In this document: positions 1 to 5,173 of the stretch, in pieces | Numbering within the stretch: position 1 is the first letter of the stretch | Layout of the letters: each line of letters opens with the position of its first letter | Origin: Bryobacteraceae bacterium | Lineage (GTDB): Bacteria; Acidobacteriota; Terriglobia; Bryobacterales; Bryobacteraceae | DNA length: 6,115 nt | NCBI GenBank assembly: GCA_030039005.1 | Contig: JASHQT010000241.1 | Location: 1 to 6,115, forward strand | Direction of reading: 5' to 3' | The notes under the pieces: model-generated | What the model was told of the DNA's origin: nothing | What the model saw: only the letters and a program-made list of their open reading frames with translations | Database searches by the model: none | Made by a program: the position numbers and the translations under genes

Positions 1-376
1 TCACCTCCATGCCGTAGTCCATCCTCATCATGGCCGGCATCCCCGGCGGCAGGCACTTCGCCACTAAATCGTACTCGTACGATCCCGCGATGCGTGTTTT
101 GCTGATCATTTCCCACTTTGCCACGTACTCGGGCGTGAGCGACGGCTCATCGGGCGTTCGCCCGCGCGATCCATCCGACAGCGGCGCCGATGCAGTGGGA
201 CGCGGCGGAGGTCCTTGCCTTGGAGGCGGCGGCGCTCCGGCTCTCGGGCCGCCCCTAAAACCGCCGAAGGGGTTAATGGGATAATACACGCCCGAAAAAT
301 CGGGCGGCGCGGGCTGCGCGCACATGAAGGCCGGAATAGCGAACGCAATCGCCAGGCTGGTTGCTTGGAGCCTCAT
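1..376 (-). CDS. Secreted PDLSG-family protein of unknown function, partial (3' end off the left edge)
   Basis: The reading frame opens at ATG 376-374 and stays open to the left edge, giving 125 visible residues. A short hydrophobic signal peptide covers about residues 5-20, with likely signal peptidase I cleavage near A20|Q21. The mature start PPDFSGVYYP (24-33) corresponds to the PDLSGxW opening of a secreted family common in acidobacteria. A Pro/Gly/Arg-rich linker follows at about 38-75. Residues 108-113 (CLPPGM) match that family's conserved CLPxGxP stretch. The usual C-terminal half (GYSxGxWxGDTLVVE) is off the window. A GGAG at 384-387 is 7 bases from the start and abuts the upstream DUF6152 stop, so the gene is probably co-transcribed and coupled with it. 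The complete protein at 1736-2590 appears to be a distant relative. The function is not known; a periplasmic or cell-surface location is inferred. The gene looks cut by the window rather than broken. Confidence 0.75.
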   Translation of the reverse strand, partial: MRLQATSLAIAFAIPAFMCAQPAPPDFSGVYYPINPFGGFRGGPRAGAPPPPRQGPPPRPTASAPLSDGSRGRTPDEPSLTPEYVAKWEMISKTRIAGSYEYDLVAKCLPPGMPAMMRMDYGMEV

Positions 377-380
377 GGGA

Positions 381-803
381 TTACTCCGTCGGCGGCGGGG
401 CATTCGCCAGAATCGTGCCGTCTTCCTTTGTTACGCGCGCAATCAGCCCCGACGCCGTATCGTCCTTCGCCGGACTCAAGTCAATTGTGACTGTCTCACC
501 AGGCTGCAGCGATTTCGGCGTCCACCCGGCCCGGGCCAAGATTCCGGGCGGCCGGCCCTCCACCTTCCAGTCCACTTTATTGCCTTTGCCGTCGTCCACC
601 GTCAGGATCACCCACACATGCGGATTGCTCCAGCGGAATTCCTTGACCACGCCCTTGATGGTGATCACCTTGGTGACATAAAACGCGGAATTGCTGTGAT
701 GCGCCTGGGCCACCGAGGCGAACATCAGCGCTGCCGCGAGAACGGCGCATTCGATCATTGCCCGAACCTTCAGCGCTCGAACCTTCAACGCCCGAAACTT
801 CAT
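381..803 (-). CDS. DUF6152 family secreted protein
   Basis: A 140-residue exported protein. An unusually long basic N-terminus (residues 1-15) precedes a hydrophobic core at about 16-30, with a signal peptidase I site at VAQA|HH (A34|H35). The mature protein starts HHSNSAFY and continues with ITIKGVVKEFRWSNPHVWV, then an acidic VDDGKGN turn, a WKVEGRPPG segment and WTPKSLQPGETVTI. This is the usual order in DUF6152, a small all-beta periplasmic family whose histidine-led mature N-terminus and NPHxW motif recur. Biochemical role is unknown; binding of a metal or ligand by the leading histidines is only a guess. The ATG start at 803 is fixed by a strong GGGAGGT at 811-817. The next gene, a PDLSG-type secreted protein, follows after 4 bases, a pairing I recall as frequent in acidobacteria. 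An alternative start at Met16 (758) lacks comparable support. Confidence 0.85.
   Translation of the reverse strand: MKFRALKVRALKVRAMIECAVLAAALMFASVAQAHHSNSAFYVTKVITIKGVVKEFRWSNPHVWVILTVDDGKGNKVDWKVEGRPPGILARAGWTPKSLQPGETVTIDLSPAKDDTASGLIARVTKEDGTILANAPPPTE
384..387 (-). promoter_or_regulatory. Shine-Dalgarno abutting the upstream stop codon
   Basis: The minus strand reads GGAG directly before the TAA stop of the DUF6152 gene (381-383), 7 bases from the ATG of the next gene at 376. With only 4 bases between the genes, this favours translational coupling and one transcript. Confidence 0.55.
756..800 (-). repeat. Three tandem 15-base units coding KxRAL/M in the signal peptide
   Basis: Right after Met1 of the DUF6152 protein, three in-frame 15-base units encode KFRAL, KVRAL and KVRAM. 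On the plus strand the units share the core CGAACCTTCA with one or two substitutions each. They lengthen the positively charged n-region of the signal peptide to about 15 residues with six Lys/Arg. In-frame tandem duplication is the simplest explanation. Confidence 0.85.
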
Positions 804-810
804 CCGTCGT

Positions 811-817
811 ACCTCCC
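811..817 (-). promoter_or_regulatory. Strong Shine-Dalgarno that sets the DUF6152 start
   Basis: The minus strand reads GGGAGGT, 7 bases before the ATG at 803. It selects the long signal-peptide form over the internal Met at 758, so the KxRAL repeat is translated. I saw no convincing sigma-70 promoter in the 162-base divergent gap 804-965. Confidence 0.75.
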
Positions 818-965
818 AAATCTCCCTCGGGAAAGCATATCAAAATCGCTGATACTTCTTCTTGGCGATGGGCGCAGGCTTGGACCGCCTGTAGCCATGG
901 AATGCGAACTTCCTCGATGGTGCGCTAAGATTCGATACACCGCTGCGTATTCCGTCGAGAAAAAC

Positions 966-1664
966 ATGGCTTGGAGCTATAACCCCGGCAGAATCGCCGG
1001 ATGCCTTTATCTGCTGACGGGTTTCTCGGTGATCCGACCGATGTACGTCGGCCGCACTCTCATCCTGCGCGACGACCCGGCCGCGACAATTCAAAACATC
1101 GCCGCCCACGAACTGCTCTTCCGTTGCGGCATGGTCTCCGATCTGATCGCCGGCCTCGGTTGTCTCTTGGCGGCGCTGGCGCTCTACGAGCTGCTCAAAG
1201 GCGTCGACCGCGAACTCGCCGTCCTCATGGTGATTCTGGGCGGCCTGATGCCGTGCGTCCTCGATTTCCTCAACGTGCTGAACGACGTTGCCGCGCTCCT
1301 CCTCGCGCGCGGTGAGCCTTTCGCCTTCGCGCTCGAAAAACCGCAGCAGGCCTCACTGGCCACGCTGTTTCTCCGCGTTCATGATCATGGATTTCTGATC
1401 AACGAAGTATTCGCGGGCCTGTGGCTCTTTCCTTTTGGAATACTGGTATTCCGCTCGGGATTCCTTCCACGAATCCTGGGTGTTTTGCTTCTGGTGAGCG
1501 GCCTTGGATATTTCGCAATCGCGGGTACTGGCCTGCTGTTTCCTGAATATGTGGACCGAGTTTCGCGCGTCGCTTCCCCGGCGCTGCTCGGCGAGGGAGG
1601 AATCATCTTCTGGCTCCTGATCATGGGAGCCACGCCGGTGGCAGCGCGTCAGGCGGCCGTATAG
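966..1664 (+). CDS. DUF4386 family integral membrane protein
   Basis: A 232-residue, very hydrophobic protein with about six membrane segments, roughly at 10-28, 55-78, 84-115, 141-163, 167-192 and 209-222. The start NPGRIAGCLYLLTG and the later HGFLINEVFAGLWLFPFGIL followed by FRSGFLPRILGVLLLVSGLGY are the hallmark segments of DUF4386, an inner-membrane family of unknown function about 230 residues long. The ATG at 966 is chosen because it gives the family length and N-terminus. The frame is open far upstream (to 324), but that part is antisense to the DUF6152 gene and does not look like DUF4386. An ATG at 897 would add 23 unrelated residues. The start has only a weak GAG-type ribosome site. 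The gene diverges from DUF6152 and precedes the PDLSG-type gene by 71 bases on the same strand. Its role is not known. Confidence 0.85.
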   Translation: MAWSYNPGRIAGCLYLLTGFSVIRPMYVGRTLILRDDPAATIQNIAAHELLFRCGMVSDLIAGLGCLLAALALYELLKGVDRELAVLMVILGGLMPCVLDFLNVLNDVAALLLARGEPFAFALEKPQQASLATLFLRVHDHGFLINEVFAGLWLFPFGILVFRSGFLPRILGVLLLVSGLGYFAIAGTGLLFPEYVDRVSRVASPALLGEGGIIFWLLIMGATPVAARQAAV

Positions 1665-1723
1665 TCGATTCGGTCCCACAGTGGTCCTTCTTCCCATCAT
1701 CTTGCGCTAGCATTGTGAGACTC

Positions 1724-1728
1724 AGGAG
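1724..1728 (+). promoter_or_regulatory. Shine-Dalgarno that sets the start at 1736
   Basis: AGGAG lies 7 bases before the ATG at 1736. It rules in this ATG over the in-frame GTG at 1715, which would place the site inside the coding region and put an extra basic stretch before the signal peptide. Confidence 0.75.
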
Positions 1729-1735
1729 AACTCCC

Positions 1736-2590
1736 ATGACACATCGGCTGCTCCTCTGCGCCGCGCTCGCGACCTTCGCCGCTTCGGCCCAATGGTTGAA
1801 CTATGTTCCCTCCGGCACGCCTCGTACAGCCGGCGGCAAACCCGACCTCACCGCGCCCGCGCCGCGCGCGCTTGACGGGCATCCGGACCTTTCCGGCGCC
1901 TGGCACGTGCACCCCACCTCGGTCGAGGAGTTCAAGCGCATCCTCGGCGCGGCTGCCGTGGAGCGCTCCGACCACAGCCGCATCCTGGGCATGGAGCTGG
2001 ACACCATCTCCAAATACGGTGCGAACATCCTGGTGGATTTCAAGCCCGATGAAATGCCCATGCGCCCGGCGGCCGCGGAAATTTTTCGGCGGCGCGCCTC
2101 AGGCGCCGAAGAGTCGCCCGGCAGCCAATGCCTTCCGCTCGGATTCCCGGCGGCCGGTTTGGTATCTGAAGCCGTGAAATTCGTCCAATCGCCGCGCGAG
2201 CTGGTGATTTTCTATGAAACCGACGGGACGCATCGACAGGTTTATACCGATGGGCGCGAGCTGCCTAAAGAATTCGAGCAACCCGCCTGGCTCGGCTATT
2301 CGGCGGGCAAATGGCAAGGCGATACGTTGGTGGTTGAATCCGCCGGTTTCAACGACCTCGGCTGGCTGGATGTCAGCGGTCACCCGCGCAGCGAGGCCAT
2401 GCACATGACCGAGCGTTTCCGCCGCCGCGATTTCGGACACCTGGATGTCGAAATGACCTTCGACGATCCGGTGATGTACACCAGACCCTTCACGATCCGC
2501 TTCTCCTACGACGCGCTGCCCGATTCCGACGTCTTCGAGACCATTTGCAATGAAAATGAAAAGGACCGCGCTCACATGCGAGCGAAGTAG
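1736..2590 (+). CDS. Secreted PDLSG-family protein of unknown function
   Basis: A complete 284-residue exported protein. The signal peptide is residues 1-18 (MTHRLLLCAALATFAASA) with cleavage before Q19. The mature start QWLNYVPSGTPRTAGGKPDL is typical of many Solibacter-type secreted proteins. PDLSGAW (50-56) opens the core, QCLPLGFP (131-138) holds the conserved CLPxGxP, and VQSPRELVIFYE, TDGRELP, GYSAGKWQGDTLVVESAGF (187-205) and GWLD follow. The end carries DDPVMYTRPFTI and CNEN (271-274). This whole block order is recurrent in the family and the gene looks intact. The internal LLLC is not a proper lipobox (Leu before Cys), so it is probably not a lipoprotein. Enzymatic activity and substrate are unknown; a periplasmic location is inferred. 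It converges on the gene at 2605-3336 with 14 bases between stops, and appears distantly related to the partial gene at 1-376. Confidence 0.85.
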   Translation: MTHRLLLCAALATFAASAQWLNYVPSGTPRTAGGKPDLTAPAPRALDGHPDLSGAWHVHPTSVEEFKRILGAAAVERSDHSRILGMELDTISKYGANILVDFKPDEMPMRPAAAEIFRRRASGAEESPGSQCLPLGFPAAGLVSEAVKFVQSPRELVIFYETDGTHRQVYTDGRELPKEFEQPAWLGYSAGKWQGDTLVVESAGFNDLGWLDVSGHPRSEAMHMTERFRRRDFGHLDVEMTFDDPVMYTRPFTIRFSYDALPDSDVFETICNENEKDRAHMRAK

Positions 2591-2604
2591 GTCTAAAAGT
2601 AGCC

Positions 2605-3336
2605 TTAATTGCCGGGACGCCAGAAGCTCGTGTCGGCCGCGGCGAAATCGTCGGACACATAGCTGATCCGGGGATCCACGCGGAACAAGCTGTGCTCGCT
2701 TGCCGTCTCGATATCCGCGGCCGCTTTCCTGGCGGCCGCTTGGTCACCTTCGGCATAGGCCGGCGTTGCCGGTTTCGCATCGTCCAGAACGCGCAGCGAA
2801 GGCAGCGCAGTGATTACGATATACGTCCCCGCCGTCTCTCCTGAAACCACCTGGTAGGTCACCGCCGGGCGATCCAAATTCACACTGTTCATCAGGGCGC
2901 GCCTGGTTTTCAGGAATTTCGCGAAATCGGCGTATCCCTCGGCCGGAGTTTTATAGACGGCGACGTCCAGATAGCGCGTTTTGGGGAGCTCCTGCATCCA
3001 TTGTTCCGGGCGATAGCTCAACCCGGCCAGGAGCCTCGCGATGAGTGCCCGCGGCGCCGCGAGCGGGCTATTCGCACCCACCACCCCGCCGGGCTGCGAA
3101 GGTGGAGTCCAAGCACTGCTGACCGCTTTATCTAGATCTTCCAGACTCCCGAACGAATCGTGAAGTTCCAGCAGCCAGGTTTCTAGGGGTCCCGAGACAG
3201 CGGACAGGCCGATTACATTGGTAGTCGTTTTGCCAGAGTAGGCCGAAACCGAGCCATTCCGGATCACCCGAATGACCGGCGGCTGCGCGGCGGCGGCGGA
3301 AACGAAGATTACGGCGAGCAAGACGATCTTGGTCAT
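2605..3336 (-). CDS. Secreted hypothetical protein, possibly two ABM/NIPSNAP-like halves
   Basis: A 243-residue exported protein. The signal peptide is about residues 1-18 (TKIVLLAVIFVSAAAA, cleavage before Q18PP). Two stretches look similarly built. Residues 20-80 run VIRVIRNGSV … SGPLETWLLELHDSFGSLEDLDKAV. Residues 118-187 run PKTRYLDVAVYKTPAEGYADFAKFLKT … VTYQVVSGETAGTYIVITALPSLRVLDD. The second has the strand-helix-strand pattern of dimeric alpha/beta-barrel (ABM/NIPSNAP-like) domains. I recall similar proteins in acidobacteria, all without known function. It ends VSDDFAAADTSFWRP. The ATG at 3336 is preferred because it puts the signal peptide at the N-terminus; a TTG at 3354 would add six residues. 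No good Shine-Dalgarno precedes either. It diverges from the VOC gene. The fold is inference; function is unassigned. Confidence 0.75.
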   Translation of the reverse strand: MTKIVLLAVIFVSAAAAQPPVIRVIRNGSVSAYSGKTTTNVIGLSAVSGPLETWLLELHDSFGSLEDLDKAVSSAWTPPSQPGGVVGANSPLAAPRALIARLLAGLSYRPEQWMQELPKTRYLDVAVYKTPAEGYADFAKFLKTRRALMNSVNLDRPAVTYQVVSGETAGTYIVITALPSLRVLDDAKPATPAYAEGDQAAARKAAADIETASEHSLFRVDPRISYVSDDFAAADTSFWRPGN

Positions 3337-3382
3337 CTGAGGCTTTAGACGCAACGGACTGCGTTTTCGTGCATCCTTCCAG

Positions 3383-3397
3383 TGCCACGCTGTGGCA
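3383..3397. promoter_or_regulatory. Perfect 6-base inverted repeat in a divergent intergenic region
   Basis: TGCCAC and GTGGCA flank a 3-base GCT spacer, 26 bases before the VOC start and 47 bases before the hypothetical gene on the other strand. It could be an operator half-site pair or an mRNA hairpin in the VOC leader. No regulator is encoded nearby, so the role is open. Confidence 0.35.
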
Positions 3398-3422
3398 GAA
3401 TGATTAAGCCGAAGGAGGGAAT

Positions 3423-3902
3423 ATGGAAGCGATCATCTCAGATTTAGTGAGCCGTTTTGAGAAAGGAGCGCTCTCGCGCCGCGGGTTGATTCAAGGCCTG
3501 GCAATGCTCGCCGCGTCCGGCGCCGCATCCTCTGTCGCATCGGCCCAGGAGGCCGAGGGGCTGAAAGGCGTGAATATCGACCACATCAGCATCCAGGTCA
3601 GCGACCTGCCGCGCGCCGTGGCGTTCTACGAGAAGGTGTTCGGGCTCAAGGTGCTGGGCGAGGACAAACCCAATGAAATCTCGCGTCTGGGCTCGTCGAA
3701 AATTATCGTTTCGCTACATCACAAGGAGCCCTTCGCGATTGTGGATCATTTCGCCATCGGCGTCGAAAACTTCAACCGGCAGCGCGTGACTGAGCAACTC
3801 AAGGCGATGGGCATTACCGCGGAAGAAAATCTGGACGCCGGATTCCACATCAAGGATCCCGAGGGAATGAACGTGCAGATCATGCCCGGGCCAAAAAGCT
3901 GA
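3423..3902 (+). CDS. VOC family (glyoxalase/dioxygenase fold) protein with a Tat signal
   Basis: A 159-residue protein with one VOC domain. The N-terminus has a 17-residue lead, a twin-arginine motif SRRGLIQG (18-25), a hydrophobic stretch to about 38 and likely cleavage at ASA41|Q42, indicating folded export by the Tat pathway. Two beta-alpha-beta-beta-beta modules follow: about 49-100 (NIDHISIQVSDLPRAVAFYEKVFGLKVL) and 105-155 (VDHFAIGVENF … DPEGMNVQI). His54 and His109 sit at usual metal-ligand positions. The normal final Glu is Gln152 (NVQI instead of xIEL), as in some exported VOC proteins I recall from acidobacteria, so classical glyoxalase I chemistry is doubtful. Substrate is unknown. 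GGAGG (3414-3418) is 4 bases from the ATG. The gene stands alone on its strand, convergent with the SPFH gene. Confidence 0.88.
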   Translation: MEAIISDLVSRFEKGALSRRGLIQGLAMLAASGAASSVASAQEAEGLKGVNIDHISIQVSDLPRAVAFYEKVFGLKVLGEDKPNEISRLGSSKIIVSLHHKEPFAIVDHFAIGVENFNRQRVTEQLKAMGITAEENLDAGFHIKDPEGMNVQIMPGPKS

Positions 3903-3928
3903 CCGGTTTCAGCCGCCGGGCGCAGCTT
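3893..3928 (-). terminator. Possible intrinsic terminator of the SPFH gene
   Basis: AAGCTG (3896-3901) pairs with CAGCTT (3923-3928), and inside it CCGG (3903-3906) pairs with CCGG (3916-3919) around a 9-base loop. Read on the minus strand, the hairpin follows the SPFH stop and runs into five T (3893-3897). The T run lies in the last codons of the convergent VOC gene. Stem is modest and the T tract short. On the plus strand no T run follows, so it would serve mainly the SPFH transcript. Confidence 0.45.
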
Positions 3929-3930
3929 GA

Positions 3931-4839
3931 TCAAACATTCGCCCGGCCGGCCACCAGCATGGCCTGCATGATTTGATCGGAAACTTCCTTCACCGCCATC
4001 GGCGAGTGCGCCAGAAACAGCGTGTTCGATTTATCGCTCTCGCCGATGGATTTCAGCGTGTCGAAATACTGGGTCACCATCACCAACTGCATGACCTCCC
4101 GCGCGGAGGCGCCCTCCACCACCTTCTGGAACTGCTCGATCGATGCCTGTAGCCCTTCGATAATCGCCTTCCTTTGATTCGCGATGCCCTGCCCTTGCAG
4201 GGCCTTGCTCTCGGCTTCGGCCTCGGCTTTCTTCACTACCAGGATCTTATCGGCCTCGCCGCGCGCATTGGCCGCCACCTGTTCGCGCTGCGCCGCGTTG
4301 ATATCGTTCATGGCCGATTTCACCTTGGCGTCCGGCACGATGTCGGTCACCAGCACGTTGACGATCTCATAGCCGAACGCCGCCATGTCTGAATCCAATT
4401 CCTGCTTCACCGCCGCCGCGATGCTGGATTGGCTGGCGAAAACCTCATCCAGCGTCATGCCCGGCACGTGCCCCAGGATCACTTGCTCCACGTACGATTT
4501 GATCTGCGCGTCCGGATCGGAGAGCTTGTAGAACGCATCATAAACCTTTTCCGGCCGCACGCGATTCTGGACGGAAATCGGAATGGTCACGAACACGTTG
4601 TCCTTGGTTTTGGTCTCCATGGTCAACGGGAGCTGATTCACGCGCAGGCTGACCGTGCCGGCCACCGTGTCGAAGAACGGGCTTTTCCAGTTCAAGCCCG
4701 GCTGAGCGATGCGCAGGAACCTGCCGAAACGCGTGATGACGGCCACTTCGGCCGTATTGACGGTGAAAAAGCTTCCGAACAGCACATAAAGCAAAAACAT
4801 GGCCAGCAAGGCCATGAGAATCAGGTAGAGCGCCGTCAT
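3931..4839 (-). CDS. SPFH/band-7 membrane protein, HIR (hypersensitive-induced reaction)-like
   Basis: A 302-residue protein with one N-terminal membrane segment (about 3-25), then an SPFH/band-7 domain (about 26-195) and a helical, Ala/Glu-rich region (about 175-240) that should form coiled coils for ring or microdomain assembly. Key stretches are SLRVNQLPLTMETKTKDNVFVT (64-85, split here only by length), DAFYKLSDP (101-109), GYEIV (156-160), VPDAKVKSAMNDINAAQR (168-185), AEAEAESKALQGQGIA (205-220) and VTQYFDTLKSIG (255-266). These match plant HIR proteins almost block for block, more closely than stomatin or HflK/HflC. SPFH proteins scaffold membrane microdomains and often regulate proteases; the role here is unknown. 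No NfeD-type partner is adjacent. AAGGAG (4846-4851) is 6 bases from the ATG. It lies downstream of csm5 on the same strand after a 334-base gap. Confidence 0.92.
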   Translation of the reverse strand: MTALYLILMALLAMFLLYVLFGSFFTVNTAEVAVITRFGRFLRIAQPGLNWKSPFFDTVAGTVSLRVNQLPLTMETKTKDNVFVTIPISVQNRVRPEKVYDAFYKLSDPDAQIKSYVEQVILGHVPGMTLDEVFASQSSIAAAVKQELDSDMAAFGYEIVNVLVTDIVPDAKVKSAMNDINAAQREQVAANARGEADKILVVKKAEAEAESKALQGQGIANQRKAIIEGLQASIEQFQKVVEGASAREVMQLVMVTQYFDTLKSIGESDKSNTLFLAHSPMAVKEVSDQIMQAMLVAGRANV

Positions 4840-5173
4840 GGAGGTCTCCTTAAGAATTTCGGGGTGCCGCTATACGTTACATCGACCGTTAATAGAACCG
4901 GGAATAGGCTGCTATGGTAGCGGATGGGAAGGCCCTCCAAGAAAGAAGCCAAGGCCGACAGCGGCCAGGCGCGCCCCGGCGAAGAACGAGGGGACCCCCT
5001 CAGAACCGCGCCTGGACCCGCAAAGGTCTGTACGGGCAAGGCCGCTCACGCCGAAGCGTGTGGGACCTTCCAGCAGCCCACGCCGACACAATCGATCCCC
5101 AAGGGACACCATGCCAACGGCGCTGAAGCGTTGCGAGTCCGGCGAGGCGAATGTAAATATCTGGAGCGACTGG
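4840..5173. other. Intergenic stretch between csm5 and the HIR-like gene
   Basis: No convincing gene is present. The overlapping frames give Arg/Pro/Gly-rich translations on both strands, run into the csm5 antisense and show no domain. The left end (4840-4906) is the leader of the SPFH gene, with its Shine-Dalgarno but no clear promoter. Positions 4907-5078 hold the nested inverted repeats described separately. The remainder (5079-5173) has only small hairpins (TCCC/GGGA at 5096-5106; CAACG/CGTTG at 5115-5133) and no T run that would make a csm5 terminator. No CRISPR repeats are seen. Confidence 0.6.
4907..5078. other. Nested inverted repeats: candidate structured RNA or palindromic element
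   Basis: Several complementary segments nest within 172 bases. GGCTGCT (4907-4913) pairs with AGCAGCC (5072-5078). Directly inside on the right, GGAAGGCCC (4927-4935) pairs with 5062-5071, with one bulged A at 5065. Within this lie a perfect 9-base pair CCAGGCGCG/CGCGCCTGG (4965-4973 with 5007-5015), a hairpin GAGGGG/CCCCTC (4988-5001), GGCCG/CGGCC around ACAG (4953-4966, overlapping the previous stem by 2), GACC/GGTC (5015-5028) and CACGC/GCGTG (5047-5060). On the minus strand the last has a C(UUCG)G tetraloop, typical of structured RNAs, so minus is the likelier strand; it would then be the leader of the SPFH mRNA or the csm5 3' UTR. I do not recognise it as a known RNA family. A MITE or other palindromic repeat is the main alternative. 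GC richness makes some pairings likely by chance. Confidence 0.45.

Noticed and set aside
324..965. Long open extension upstream of the DUF4386 start
   Set aside because: It runs antisense to the DUF6152 and partial PDLSG-type genes, has no membrane segments or domain, and family length fits a start at 966.
2099..2575. Minus-strand 158-residue frame inside the PDLSG-type gene
   Set aside because: Antisense shadow of a gene with clear family motifs on the plus strand.
3345..3374. Nine-codon upstream reading frame (minus strand, ATG at 3374) before the secreted hypothetical gene
   Set aside because: The GGAAGG directly touches the ATG, leaving no normal spacing, and the peptide shows no attenuator-like codon run.
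3371..3388. Sigma-54-like promoter on the minus strand (TGGCAC … TGCA)
   Set aside because: The GG-to-GC spacing is 2 bases too long and the TTGC element is incomplete.
5047..5060. CACGC/GCGTG hairpin as a csm5 terminator
   Set aside because: No T run follows on the minus strand, and the hairpin is part of a larger folded region.
4840..5173. CRISPR array downstream of csm5
   Set aside because: No regularly spaced direct repeats; the repeats there are inverted, not direct.
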